This document shows, piece by piece, positions 33,493 to 42,930 of a stretch of 64,000 bases of DNA. How positions within the stretch are numbered: the stretch's first letter is position 1; each line of letters begins with the position of its first letter. The notes under the pieces were generated by a model, which did no database searches, was not told where the DNA came from, and was given only the letters and a program-made list of their open reading frames with translations. The DNA is from Halobacteriovoraceae bacterium (GTDB taxonomy: Bacteria > Bdellovibrionota > Bacteriovoracia > Bacteriovoracales > Bacteriovoracaceae): assembly GCA_002707495.1 (NCBI GenBank), contig PAMZ01000018.1, positions 248,001 to 312,000 on the forward strand, given 5' to 3'. The position numbers were made by a program, and so were the translations under genes.

Positions 33493-34083
33493 ATGACTGA
33501 AAAATTTTTAGAAAACTATAAGTTAGAGGGCGAATCTCTACCGATAAAAACTTATCCAGACCCAGTACTTACGAAGGTCGCCGAAGAGGTAACCGTTTTT
33601 GACCAAGAGCTTCAAACTTTATGCAAGAATATGCTCTATACCATGTATAAGGCTCCCGGTATTGGATTAGCTGCACCTCAGATCGGAGTAAGTAAGCGAA
33701 TCTTTGTCATTGATGTAGACTATGAAAGAGATGAAACAGAGGAAGACTCTGGTGAGTACCTCCTAAGTGAATTCAATCCTCGCATCTTCATCAATCCGAC
33801 CTTTAAAGAAAAAGTAGGTGAAACAACCTATCAAGAAGGGTGCCTCTCACTTCCTGGTATTTATGAGGACATAAAGCGATTCGAGAGTATTGTCGTAGAA
33901 TATAACGACGTAAATGGTGAATTAAAGACAATGGATGCAGACGGTCTACTCAGTATATGTATTCAGCATGAAAACGATCATTTAGACGGTATCGTTATGA
34001 TCGATCGTATGTCTAAACTCAAAAAGTCGTTTTTTAAGAAAAAGCTTATCAAAGCTAAGAAAGAAGCAAGTCATAATCTATGA
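33493..34083 (+). CDS. def: Peptide deformylase
   Basis: A 196-residue metalloenzyme that removes the N-formyl group from nascent proteins. All three motifs are intact: GIGLAAPQIG (about 56-65), EGCLSLPG with the metal-binding Cys (about 115), and QHENDHLDG with two His ligands and the catalytic Glu (about 157-165). A short acidic insertion (DETEEDSGEY) lies between motifs 1 and 2. It overlaps fmt by 4 bases (ATGA), the classical def-fmt pairing. Confidence 0.97.
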   Translation: MTEKFLENYKLEGESLPIKTYPDPVLTKVAEEVTVFDQELQTLCKNMLYTMYKAPGIGLAAPQIGVSKRIFVIDVDYERDETEEDSGEYLLSEFNPRIFINPTFKEKVGETTYQEGCLSLPGIYEDIKRFESIVVEYNDVNGELKTMDADGLLSICIQHENDHLDGIVMIDRMSKLKKSFFKKKLIKAKKEASHNL

Positions 34084-35006
34084 AAAAACTTCGGGTTGTT
34101 TATTTTGGAACACCAGACTTCTCAGTACCGAGTTTAGACCTATTAGCCAACCATCCTTGCGTTGATTTAAAGTTTGTCGTTTCAATGCCTGATCGAAAAG
34201 CAGGCAGGGGATATCAACTCAAATCTCCGGAAGTTATTGAATACGCAAAAGAAAAAAAAATTCCCTACTTTCAAACATCTAATATAAATCTGGAAAAAGA
34301 TTTTCTAACCCAGTTAGCAGATGTTGATGTCTTTATTGTTTTGGCTTTTGCCCAGTTTTTAAGTGAATCAGTTTTAAGCCTACCAGCCAAGGGGGCCTTT
34401 AATATCCACACATCTCTGCTACCAAAATATAGAGGAGCTGCACCAATTCAATATGCACTTTTAAACGGTGACCAGGAAACGGGAGTTTCTATCCAAAAGA
34501 TGGTCAAGAAAATGGATGCAGGGGATATTGGACACAGTCATTCAGTTCGCATTTCTAGTTACGAGACTGGAGGACAACTTTACACTAAGCTAAAGTATCA
34601 AGCGGCTTTAGCATTAAATGACTTCTTAGATAAAATCCTCAATAACAATATTCAATACGAATCTCAAGATGAGTCTTTAGTGAGCTTCGCCCCCACATTA
34701 AAAAGAGAAGATGGTAAACTAGAGTTCAGTCAGAAAACTTTTGTGGAAATTAACAATCAAGTAAGAGCTCTTTATCCGTGGCCTGGAACTTATTGTCTTT
34801 TGAACGATAAAAGACTTAAGGTTTTTGGAATTGAAAAATCTTCTTTCAAGGTATCACCTGGGGAAGTTCAGACGAAAAATGGTGAATTAATCATAGGCTT
34901 AAGGGACTGCGCCATCAGACTCATTGATATCCAACTAGAGGGAAAAAAGAGATCAAGCGACAGAGAACTATTAAACGGTTTAAAAACAGAGATTAAAATA
35001 AACTAG
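34080..35006 (+). CDS. fmt: Methionyl-tRNA formyltransferase
   Basis: A 308-residue enzyme that formylates initiator Met-tRNA from 10-formyl-tetrahydrofolate. GTPDFSVPSL near the N-terminus, the catalytic region NIHTSLLPKYRGAAPIQYAL (about 105-125) and KMDAGDI match the family, and an OB-like C-terminal domain follows. It is translated with def. Folate needed for it is partly made by FolK, encoded elsewhere in this window. Confidence 0.97.
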   Translation: MKKLRVVYFGTPDFSVPSLDLLANHPCVDLKFVVSMPDRKAGRGYQLKSPEVIEYAKEKKIPYFQTSNINLEKDFLTQLADVDVFIVLAFAQFLSESVLSLPAKGAFNIHTSLLPKYRGAAPIQYALLNGDQETGVSIQKMVKKMDAGDIGHSHSVRISSYETGGQLYTKLKYQAALALNDFLDKILNNNIQYESQDESLVSFAPTLKREDGKLEFSQKTFVEINNQVRALYPWPGTYCLLNDKRLKVFGIEKSSFKVSPGEVQTKNGELIIGLRDCAIRLIDIQLEGKKRSSDRELLNGLKTEIKIN

Positions 35007-35013
35007 GATTTTT

Positions 35014-35667
35014 ATGACAATTATTTCCCCGAGCATACTTTCAGCAAACTTCATGCAATTGGGCGCTGAGCTTGAGAACCTTAAACCTGAAAAAGATGTT
35101 TGGATTCACCTAGACGTGATGGATGGTCATTTTGTTCCTAACCTCACTTTTGGCCCAACCGTTATAAAAAACATCAAGAAGCACACGGAGCATAAGCTCG
35201 ATGCGCATTTTATGGTCAATAATCCAGAGGACCATGCACTCTGGTTTTCTGAACTCGGTCTATACAATTTTACTTTTCACTGGGAAGCTGTGACCCACCA
35301 TGACTCGCTTATTCAAAAACTTAAAGCGCTCTATCCAAGTGTGGGAGTTTCTCTCAATCCATCCACTCCGACGACTATAATTCCTGATTATTTGTACAAA
35401 CAAATCAACCTCGTTCTCGTTATGTCTGTGAATCCTGGATTTGGAGGGCAATCTTTCATTGAAGGGGCATTAGAAAAAATCCATGAACTTGACCAAATCA
35501 AAAAGAGGTTAAATTTAGATTTTGAAATTCAAGTCGACGGAGGCGTTAGCGATAAAAACGCGCAAAAAATAATTAAAGCTGGTGCGACTAACCTAGTAGC
35601 AGGTTCATTTGTCTTCAATGAGCCTAACTCAAACTATTCCGGCCAGATAAAAAAGTTACGAGGCTAA
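35014..35667 (+). CDS. rpe: Ribulose-phosphate 3-epimerase
   Basis: A 217-residue TIM-barrel enzyme interconverting ribulose-5-phosphate and xylulose-5-phosphate. SPSILSAN at the N-terminus, HLDVMDGHFVPNLTFGP with metal-binding His and Asp (about 32-48), HFMVNNPE, SVNPGFGGQSF and the phosphate-binding VDGGVSDKNA are all present. It starts 7 bases after fmt and ends 1 base before hutH, so at least def-fmt-rpe-hutH run together. Confidence 0.97.
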   Translation: MTIISPSILSANFMQLGAELENLKPEKDVWIHLDVMDGHFVPNLTFGPTVIKNIKKHTEHKLDAHFMVNNPEDHALWFSELGLYNFTFHWEAVTHHDSLIQKLKALYPSVGVSLNPSTPTTIIPDYLYKQINLVLVMSVNPGFGGQSFIEGALEKIHELDQIKKRLNLDFEIQVDGGVSDKNAQKIIKAGATNLVAGSFVFNEPNSNYSGQIKKLRG

Positions 35668-35668
35668 T

Positions 35669-37210
35669 ATGAAAAAATTAATTATTGATGGAAAAAGTCT
35701 TGATATTGACTCTCTTTATGAAGTTGCCATTGCGCAAAAGGGAAAACTAGAAGTAAGTATTAGTGACTCATCTAAAAAAGAGATTCTACGATCCAGAAAG
35801 TATGTCGACGATATCGTTCAAAAAGCTAAGCCCGTTTATGGTATCAATACAGGATTTGGAGCACTTTCTAATAAATTCATTCAACAAGAAGATTTAGCAA
35901 CACTTCAATACAACTTAATCAGATCCCACTGCACAGGAGTTGGTCAGCCCTTTCCTAAAATCACTACGAGAGCGATTATGCTATTGAGAGCAAACTGCTT
36001 AGCCTCAGGTTTCTCTGGTGTTTCAATAGAGTGTATTGAATTGCTACTCGATTTTCTTAATCACCACATAACTCCTGTGGTTCCTGAGAAGGGCTCAGTG
36101 GGTGCTTCGGGAGACCTTGCTCCCTTATCTCACATTGCTCTATGCTTAATTGGTGAGGGTGAAGTTGAGTATAATGGAAAAACTGTTCCAGCAAGCTTTG
36201 CAATAGAAGATATTGGCAAAGAACCTGTTCAACTTAAAGCAAAAGACGGACTGGCCTTAATAAACGGAACTGCAGTTATGGCAGCTCTAGGATCTCTGGC
36301 CCTTCATGAAGCAAAAAGATTGATCAAAATTGCTGATATTGCGACCGCAATGACTCTTGAGGCTGTCAGGGGAACGAAGAGAGCATACGACCCTGATATT
36401 TCTAGTTTAAAACCACAGCCAGGGCAATTGGATGTAGCCGACAACCTCACGCTTTTACTAACAGAAGAAAGCGAAATTGCTAAATCACATATTGATTGTG
36501 GAAAGGTTCAAGATCCTTATTCACTTCGATGTGTACCTCAGGTTCACGGCGCTATTAGGCAAACCATTAAACATGCAGAAGAAGTTTTAAAAGTAGAAAT
36601 TAATTCCGTAACTGATAATCCACTTATTTTTGTTGATAAAGATAAGGTTGTATCTGGCGGAAATTTTCATGGAGAGGCGGTTGCATTTTGCATGGACTAC
36701 TTAACGATGGGGTTATCTGAGATCGCGAATATCAGCGAGCGAAGGGTTGAGAAGATGATGAATCCTACTTTTTCAGATCTACCCGCATTCCTTATTAAAG
36801 AGTCAGGTCTTAATTCAGGACTTATGATTGCACATGTTACGATGGCTGCACTTGCCTCCGAGAATAAATATCTTTCACACCCCGCTGTTGTAGACTCAAT
36901 ACCCACCTCTACTGATAAGGAAGATCATGTCTCAATGGGTGTTACAAGTGGAAGAAAACTTCATGAAGTCATTAGAAATGTAAAGGCCTGTCTTGCGATT
37001 GAGTTTCTATGCAATACACAGGGAATTTATCTTCTCAGGCCACTGAAAAGTACTTCGACTCTTGAGAAGGTGTACAACCTTATTAGAAATCATGTTCCTG
37101 CTATAGATAAAGACAGGGTCTTTAAAACAGACATTGAAAATATCATTAAGCTCATTTCTAATTTTGAAATATTAAATGTTGTTGAAGCAGATATAGGGGA
37201 GCTGAAATAG
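35669..37210 (+). CDS. hutH: Histidine ammonia-lyase
   Basis: A 513-residue enzyme that converts His to urocanate and ammonia. The MIO prosthetic group forms from Ala146-Ser147-Gly148 in GSVGASGDLAPLSH. YGINTGFG (about 57-64) carries the catalytic Tyr, and SVTDNPLIF and SERRVEKMMNP are as expected. It follows rpe with one intervening base and is not next to other hut genes; hutI is about 17 kb away at 54442. An intrinsic terminator overlaps its stop codon. Confidence 0.96.
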   Translation: MKKLIIDGKSLDIDSLYEVAIAQKGKLEVSISDSSKKEILRSRKYVDDIVQKAKPVYGINTGFGALSNKFIQQEDLATLQYNLIRSHCTGVGQPFPKITTRAIMLLRANCLASGFSGVSIECIELLLDFLNHHITPVVPEKGSVGASGDLAPLSHIALCLIGEGEVEYNGKTVPASFAIEDIGKEPVQLKAKDGLALINGTAVMAALGSLALHEAKRLIKIADIATAMTLEAVRGTKRAYDPDISSLKPQPGQLDVADNLTLLLTEESEIAKSHIDCGKVQDPYSLRCVPQVHGAIRQTIKHAEEVLKVEINSVTDNPLIFVDKDKVVSGGNFHGEAVAFCMDYLTMGLSEIANISERRVEKMMNPTFSDLPAFLIKESGLNSGLMIAHVTMAALASENKYLSHPAVVDSIPTSTDKEDHVSMGVTSGRKLHEVIRNVKACLAIEFLCNTQGIYLLRPLKSTSTLEKVYNLIRNHVPAIDKDRVFKTDIENIIKLISNFEILNVVEADIGELK

Positions 37211-37225
37211 CCCCCCTTATTTTTT
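37195..37225 (+). terminator. Intrinsic terminator overlapping the hutH stop
   Basis: AGGGGAGCT/AGCCCCCCT pair with one A-C mismatch around a GAAAT loop, followed by TATTTTTT. The hutH stop (37208-37210) lies in the loop and right arm, and the stop codon of the convergent gene (37224-37226) lies in the T-tract. Confidence 0.85.
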
Positions 37226-39146
37226 AAAGTTTTGGTTGGGTCATAACCAATGTTTGAAATTCTATTGAAAGCACATCTGCAGGTTGATACACAATCTCTC
37301 CATTTTCAATAAGCCAATAGCTAGAGTAGTCCGTTATATTTGGATCAGCTAGAGCTGCAAGGTACTCGGTCATCTTATCAGGGTCAATTTCCGGCCAATC
37401 ACCGGCTCCTCTTTCTTTTAAAAGAATCATTGCCGCAGAACTTAGAGAGTGATTATCGCTAGTAATTTTCTCATCAACAAGCGTAAAAGTAGCATTGCCA
37501 GAGTAAAAATTATCATTGATAAGAATTTTTAAATTTTTCACGTAAGCATACTGAGCTCCTACAATTCGCAAATCACTTATTTTGTATGATTTATCATCAT
37601 GATCCTCAACTCTATAGGTAAGCTTTGCTCCAGGAGTATTAAGTGCGGCAGAGAGATCATACTCCAAGACTTTATAGGCATTCACAGTGACGGGATCATT
37701 AGCTCCCTCTTGTTTTACAACAACGTTTCGAAGTCTTGAAAAGTTCTCTCTTTCTTTGAAGACCAAATAGTGTTTACCAACCGCGAGGTTCCAAGTTTTC
37801 TTAGTTCCTGCATCTGAATCTTGGACTTCCATCGCCGTATATTGCTCGTTAGTGTCTCCAAACCTCCAAGCAACATAATCCATTCCCCCTAAGGCTTCGG
37901 TCGGAGTCGGGGTATCACCTATGGCAACATAAAATGAGTCTGTTGATCCGTCAGTGGACCAAACCTCGGCAACAACTTCGTATGTACCCGGCTCATAAAC
38001 ATCAAATTCAAATATAATTCTTCCACCGTTGTTATTATTCACGTTAAAAAGTCCGTGAGCATTAGGGTTCCCAATGTATTCGTTATTTCTGTAGGCAAAG
38101 TCCCCTGTAACTGTTGCCATACTGGGATCAAATGATCCTCCCGAGACCTGCATGTCTTGATCATCGTCATCTGCAAGAGAGTTCATGCTCAGAATAGGGT
38201 CTGAGTACACTTCACACACATCATAAATTCTTTCTTCTATAGTAGAATTTCCACCAACAGTACCTGCATTAGGATCTATATTGTCTCTCCAGGCGATAAT
38301 GGCGTTTCTTATATCGTTATATTCATCACTGCCTGAATTGAACCCTTGGTGTCCGTTAGCAAATTTCGTAAGAATGTCTGAGTTGGTAGGATTATTAAAA
38401 TCGGCTAAATTATTATTATCCCAAACATTATAAGCCGTACCAGCAATATTGGAACTATGTGCGATCCGGCCACCACCACCATCAGATGTGTGGCAGTTCG
38501 CACAACCTGTCATTTGCATAACGGGAAAAACATATTGATCAAATGATCCTCTTCTTGTCAGACCTGTTCCTGGCGGAAGTTCTCCAAACACAAACTCTTC
38601 TGTAACTATTTCTGGATCACATCTTACTACTGGCGGTGGTGGTTCATCTCCACCTCCATCTCCGAGCTCCTCGGCTTCAACTTCTTCAACAACCTCCACC
38701 CATTGGCCAACCATATTAGAAAGAGTGGCAGCTGCTGCAGCTCCACCAGTTCCATTATGTCCGCTTCGAATCGCTGTTACGATTCTGGAATTAACAGGAT
38801 TATTTTTATCGACGAGTTGATAATCGTCCATCGCACTCATAGCAACGTCTATATCTGAGTCGGAGTGGGGAATTCTACCTCCAAGCCCTCCTTTCGAGTG
38901 ACAACCTGTACAGCTAAAATTCCCATCTGATGTACGCAAAGTTGTCCAAACTGTATTTTGAAAGGCATTTTTTATTTTTGCTTTTCCACTAGCACTAAGT
39001 GAACCACCACTTGAAACACCCTGGCTGCCAAACTCAAGTTTGCTATCTGCTGCATACTCTTCCATTTGGTTACACTGGGTGAAAAGCCCAAATATTGCCA
39101 AGGAGGTGATGGCGATAATTATTCTCGTTTTCAACATCTTTTTCAT
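37224..39146 (-). CDS. Cassette A4: two-heme-motif exported lipoprotein
   Basis: A 640-residue protein with a lipoprotein-like signal ending FTQC (Cys25; Gln at -1 is unusual). Two CxxCH heme-attachment motifs occur, CTGCH at 79-83 and CANCH at 215-219, each in a small cytochrome-like domain. An acidic, Pro-rich linker (about 153-173) separates them. The C-terminal half is beta-rich with a carbohydrate-binding-like segment (GTYEVVAEVWSTDG) and ends in a region with ADPNITDYS that is also found in B4 (44958-48479). It is the last gene of cassette A, 3 bases after A3. Role inferred: envelope electron transfer or ligand binding. Confidence 0.75.
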   Translation of the reverse strand: MKKMLKTRIIIAITSLAIFGLFTQCNQMEEYAADSKLEFGSQGVSSGGSLSASGKAKIKNAFQNTVWTTLRTSDGNFSCTGCHSKGGLGGRIPHSDSDIDVAMSAMDDYQLVDKNNPVNSRIVTAIRSGHNGTGGAAAAATLSNMVGQWVEVVEEVEAEELGDGGGDEPPPPVVRCDPEIVTEEFVFGELPPGTGLTRRGSFDQYVFPVMQMTGCANCHTSDGGGGRIAHSSNIAGTAYNVWDNNNLADFNNPTNSDILTKFANGHQGFNSGSDEYNDIRNAIIAWRDNIDPNAGTVGGNSTIEERIYDVCEVYSDPILSMNSLADDDDQDMQVSGGSFDPSMATVTGDFAYRNNEYIGNPNAHGLFNVNNNNGGRIIFEFDVYEPGTYEVVAEVWSTDGSTDSFYVAIGDTPTPTEALGGMDYVAWRFGDTNEQYTAMEVQDSDAGTKKTWNLAVGKHYLVFKERENFSRLRNVVVKQEGANDPVTVNAYKVLEYDLSAALNTPGAKLTYRVEDHDDKSYKISDLRIVGAQYAYVKNLKILINDNFYSGNATFTLVDEKITSDNHSLSSAAMILLKERGAGDWPEIDPDKMTEYLAALADPNITDYSSYWLIENGEIVYQPADVLSIEFQTLVMTQPKL

Positions 39147-39149
39147 ATA

Positions 39150-40730
39150 TTAAGCCGCTGGTTTAAAGAGTAAATATCTATCTAGATCATTTTGAATTGC
39201 TTGATAAGTATCTCCAACTACATTAAGAAAATTTGCCTCTTCACCATGAAGAGCTAAATAGTTTGCTGCAACGACAGCTGCAAAGTTTCCATTGATATTC
39301 TGGCCTGTTGCTTGGATCAAGCTTCCCGTTGTTCTATCGACTTGTCCCACGGTAGTAAACTCCCCAATTTGGCGACCCGAGTTTGCTCGTATACTGTCAC
39401 CAGGATTTGCAATCACTGGATTGTATATGAAGGTCATCGCCCCTCCTCTGGAGGAGTTATCTCCGCTATAGCGATATTTCATCACGCCATCTTGTCCTGG
39501 CTGAAGAGTTGTACTCGTAGTCACACCACCATCTGTGATGACTAAAATCATAAGAGGCTTATTCTTTTCGGCAGCCACACTTAAAGCGCGTCCAATGGTT
39601 CTTCCTACTTTATAGTCTTTTTCATCTTGAGTTCCTCGGTCATTCCCATGGTAGTCATAGCCTCCGAGTACTATTGTTCCAACACCAACCATTCCATCTA
39701 CTAAAGCTTTAACAATACAAGCTTCAGCACTTGATGCGTCCGGGTTGTAATTATTCCGATTTCGACTATTTTCTCCCCCGTTATAGTGGCGAGTGATCTG
39801 AGCATCTTGTTGAGGATCGATTGCGCCAGGGTTTGCAGTTTGACTCGTATACCTCGTCGTATCGTATCCACATTCCGAGATTTGTTGAAGCTGCTCGGAA
39901 AGAGTTTGATTTGAAAATTTATTAATTTTTGACTCTGACATTTTTTCTAGAGCAGCAAGTGTTCTTTGAACCTTTGGTATACCATTAGATCCAAACTGAT
40001 CCTGAACAACACCTAGATTAATTAGGTTTGTAAGATCATTTACTCTACCAATCTGAACTGGAGATAATATCGGATCTACACTTGCCGCAGGAGGAACTGA
40101 TCGTCCACCACTTGATCCACCGTTTGTACCAGAAGTGTTAGTTAAGGTTCCGGAAGCACCGGCCTTTGCAATCCAATAAACGGGATTTAATGGATTTGTA
40201 GATCTATCATTTTCAGATTGAGCAGCAATGAATCCTCCATCAACCTTAGAGAGAAAGTTTGAATCACTTTGTCTTATCGTGGCAGTGGCATCTTGCATTC
40301 CAGCCAATACAGTAGAATTGGCATTCATAGCCACGTTGAAATCTCTATTTATTAACCCAGGGTTTAAGGACGGACTTATATCATCTGGATATCCAAAACC
40401 GCTATAGTTGATTCCGTCCAAAGAGTCCTGGCTATTAGCCCCAACGATCATATGATTTCCAGCCATCATGTTTCCGCCGGCAAGATCAATAATGAGAAGA
40501 GGAGTTTTTGTTGAAACAGGAGCATCATTATTGCACCCCTCAGCAGCCATCGCAAGATCCGAGCGCATTAAAGATAATATACTTGGGGCCAGTGTAAAAC
40601 CAAAGCTACTCATAAAACCATGGGCAAGAAAATCACGCCTGCTCTTCATTTTATGATCCTTGTGAATCATTGGTCTATCAACCGGATCCATTTTTTCAAT
40701 TTTTTCTAAAAACTCTCTACTAAATTTCAT
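39150..40730 (-). CDS. Cassette A3: Tat-exported DUF1501/DUF1552-like protein
   Basis: A 526-residue protein. A twin-arginine motif SRRDFLAHGF (about 29-38) followed by a moderately hydrophobic stretch ending AMAA indicates folded export. The body has LLIIDLAGGNMMAGN, NANSTVLAGMQ and GGYDYHGNDRGTQDEKD, then ILVITDGGVTT, which fits the alkaline-phosphatase/sulfatase-like DUF1501 or DUF1552 families that accompany heme proteins in planctomycete operons. The usual metal-site residues cannot be mapped with confidence. It is paralogous to B3 (48485-50113). Confidence 0.75.
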   Translation of the reverse strand: MKFSREFLEKIEKMDPVDRPMIHKDHKMKSRRDFLAHGFMSSFGFTLAPSILSLMRSDLAMAAEGCNNDAPVSTKTPLLIIDLAGGNMMAGNHMIVGANSQDSLDGINYSGFGYPDDISPSLNPGLINRDFNVAMNANSTVLAGMQDATATIRQSDSNFLSKVDGGFIAAQSENDRSTNPLNPVYWIAKAGASGTLTNTSGTNGGSSGGRSVPPAASVDPILSPVQIGRVNDLTNLINLGVVQDQFGSNGIPKVQRTLAALEKMSESKINKFSNQTLSEQLQQISECGYDTTRYTSQTANPGAIDPQQDAQITRHYNGGENSRNRNNYNPDASSAEACIVKALVDGMVGVGTIVLGGYDYHGNDRGTQDEKDYKVGRTIGRALSVAAEKNKPLMILVITDGGVTTSTTLQPGQDGVMKYRYSGDNSSRGGAMTFIYNPVIANPGDSIRANSGRQIGEFTTVGQVDRTTGSLIQATGQNINGNFAAVVAANYLALHGEEANFLNVVGDTYQAIQNDLDRYLLFKPAA

Positions 40731-40766
40731 TTTTTATCTCCAACGTACAAACTGTTTACTAAATTT

Positions 40767-41579
40767 TTATAAGTAGATAACTTGAGGCGATGATAACATC
40801 GCAGAACAAACTCCTATTGCAACTGCTCTTGTCGTGCTGCTTTGACCAAGGTTTTCTCCATCAAGCAGATCATCAACAAGTGACAAAAGTTCATTTCTAG
40901 CACCAGGAATAGAAGACATAACTTCGTTTCCATTAGCATCTAATTTCATGGCCTGATATCCATTTAACATTTCATTGTCCGCCACACCCCAAGCTTTACC
41001 AATCATGCCATCTATAAAGGCTCTTTTTTGAGTTGAATTTGATAAAACATTATTTGGAGATTGGTTCAGATTAATGAAGTCGCCAAAAAATGCATCTCTT
41101 GCCGTTGTATTGGAAACCATGGAGGCACAATATTGAGAAGCTAGTTTAAAGATTGCCATTGTGTTGGCAGCATTAAAAGCTTTGATATCGTTACTTTCTG
41201 GAAGTCCAAGAAAGTTTTCGTTAAAAGCATCTCGAATATCGTTATTGTTAAATCTCGACATTCCAGTTAACGCCGAAAAAGTCGCATCAATTTGTTCGAA
41301 GTTTAAAACCCCTACACTTGCAGCGGTTCTAGCAGCAACAGTTGCACCTTTTTCTTTTTCTTCCTCAGGTGTGATGTCTGCTTCTTCTTCTATTGGTCCA
41401 CCTGGATTATCGTCAGTAAAGTCATTATGAATATCGTCATTAGGCATATTTATTTTTTCAAATTCAACTTCCTGAACTTCTTCGTACTCTTGAACACATT
41501 GATTGAACATGAGCATGATGGCACAGGCTGATATAGCTCCCGTTAGTCTTCTGGCCCAGGCTTTATTATTAGTTTTCAT
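40767..41579 (-). CDS. Cassette A2: lipoprotein of unknown function
   Basis: With the start at ATG 41579 (GGAGG 6 bases upstream) the protein has 270 residues. The ATG lies inside the last codons of A1, so the two overlap by 11 bases. The signal ends FNQC, again with Gln before Cys. An acidic linker is followed by a helical domain with FEQIDATFSALTGMS and LPESNDIKAFN. The C-terminus CSAMLSSPQVIYL matches the B2 end and recalls the SPxFLY motif of DUF1592 proteins. Function unknown. Confidence 0.7.
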   Translation of the reverse strand: MKTNNKAWARRLTGAISACAIMLMFNQCVQEYEEVQEVEFEKINMPNDDIHNDFTDDNPGGPIEEEADITPEEEKEKGATVAARTAASVGVLNFEQIDATFSALTGMSRFNNNDIRDAFNENFLGLPESNDIKAFNAANTMAIFKLASQYCASMVSNTTARDAFFGDFINLNQSPNNVLSNSTQKRAFIDGMIGKAWGVADNEMLNGYQAMKLDANGNEVMSSIPGARNELLSLVDDLLDGENLGQSSTTRAVAIGVCSAMLSSPQVIYL

Positions 41580-42735
41580 ACTTATCCTCCACACAGTGAG
41601 CCGCAACTTTTTTGTAAACTTCTTTCATATTTCCTGAATCTTCCAACTCTTGAGACACCTGGTCTAACATGTCAGACTCTGATGCCGCTGGATTTCTATA
41701 GCAAACTTTCTTAAAGGCTTTAAAAACCATGCAATTCGCAAAACCGCTTGAATTCGCAACTTGTCTTCCTAAATCTTTTGCACCTACTCCAGAATAGGGA
41801 GGCTTAAATCCCAGTCGGTCCATATGCGCACTCATCGAACCCCAAAGATTCACAAAATTGTCATTAGGTGTGACAAATCCCTCAGGAAAGGTACTACCTG
41901 CTTGATTCATTTTTTGAACGACTTGTCCTGGTGTATAGGTAATTCCGCCAGATGCCGGATCATAATCGTAATAAGCCCAAGCAGGTCTCATTGCATCTTG
42001 AGCAGCATGGCAACCAACACAATAAGACTTATATTCAGAAGAATCTCCCCCTGGACTTCTTGTTACGTCTCTAGCGACATAGATATCTGGGATATTAACG
42101 TCCATGATATAGTCCATCTCTGAGCACATAAAATTTCTTAAAAGATAAAAAGTAGCTCTGCGGTTAGTTCCCATATTGTAATAAGCAAGTGCCCAGGCAC
42201 GACTAGAAAGAATCCCAGCAATCCCATCAGAATCAGGCACGGAGCCTAAACTAGATTGAGTTTGCTCTGTTAAAACAGATGAAAGATTTGCTCCCCTACT
42301 TTCTAGCTCTTCATAGTGATTATTGTTGGTAGGTGAATAGGCAGCAACACCTGATCCAACGTAGAGAACATCTTCATGAAGAATTCTACCAAAGGGTTTA
42401 CCCGCTTGATCAGAGTCTCTGATCGCACCAATAATGGTTGCTGACATATCATCAAGAGGAACCCTGTTCGAGTCGCTCACATTTGTCAGAGTTTTTGCCC
42501 AAGACTTAAGAGTCACATTGTAAAAATTTGGATTTTGAATCGCTACATCTGCAGCAGCTTCTAACCCGGCGACCCCAGGACTACTTTGAATTAAGTTCTC
42601 CATTTGATTTAAGACAGCAGGCGTAGGTGGCACTCCTGCGATACGCTTGTGCAGATCCAAAGCTTTTTGCCTTGGTGTATCTGCAAAGGCATGGAGGCTA
42701 AGTACAAACAACATAAAACATACAACTTTTTTCAT
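41569..42735 (-). CDS. Cassette A1: exported CxxCH protein, DUF1588/DUF1585-like
   Basis: A 388-residue protein with a Sec signal (1-18, ending AFA). FYNVTLK, DDMSATIIGA and GILSSRAWALAYYNMGTNRR lead to a heme motif CVGCH (about 239) in YCVGCHAAQDAM with AYYDYDP after it. This follows the DUF1588 order (GxLT...RG...C, then CxxCHxxxDP). The C-terminus GAKDLGRQVANSSGFANC fits DUF1585. It is shorter than planctomycete relatives and lacks the DUF1592 part. It heads cassette A and is clearly paralogous to B1. Confidence 0.75.
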   Translation of the reverse strand: MKKVVCFMLFVLSLHAFADTPRQKALDLHKRIAGVPPTPAVLNQMENLIQSSPGVAGLEAAADVAIQNPNFYNVTLKSWAKTLTNVSDSNRVPLDDMSATIIGAIRDSDQAGKPFGRILHEDVLYVGSGVAAYSPTNNNHYEELESRGANLSSVLTEQTQSSLGSVPDSDGIAGILSSRAWALAYYNMGTNRRATFYLLRNFMCSEMDYIMDVNIPDIYVARDVTRSPGGDSSEYKSYCVGCHAAQDAMRPAWAYYDYDPASGGITYTPGQVVQKMNQAGSTFPEGFVTPNDNFVNLWGSMSAHMDRLGFKPPYSGVGAKDLGRQVANSSGFANCMVFKAFKKVCYRNPAASESDMLDQVSQELEDSGNMKEVYKKVAAHCVEDKYEN

Positions 42736-42930
42736 TCCATTTACCTCAACTGGTTGAACAACTTACGTACCGCAGATTAATAACCTACAAATATACTACG
42801 GCATATCTGGCGAAAAACTTAAGGGATAACCACAAATCATTGATATTAGGGGATATGATGCTTGGACAGTGCCAATAAATGCTGGCAAATTTTGCTTTTA
42901 TCAAACGGTCTTTATACTTAAAATGATTAC

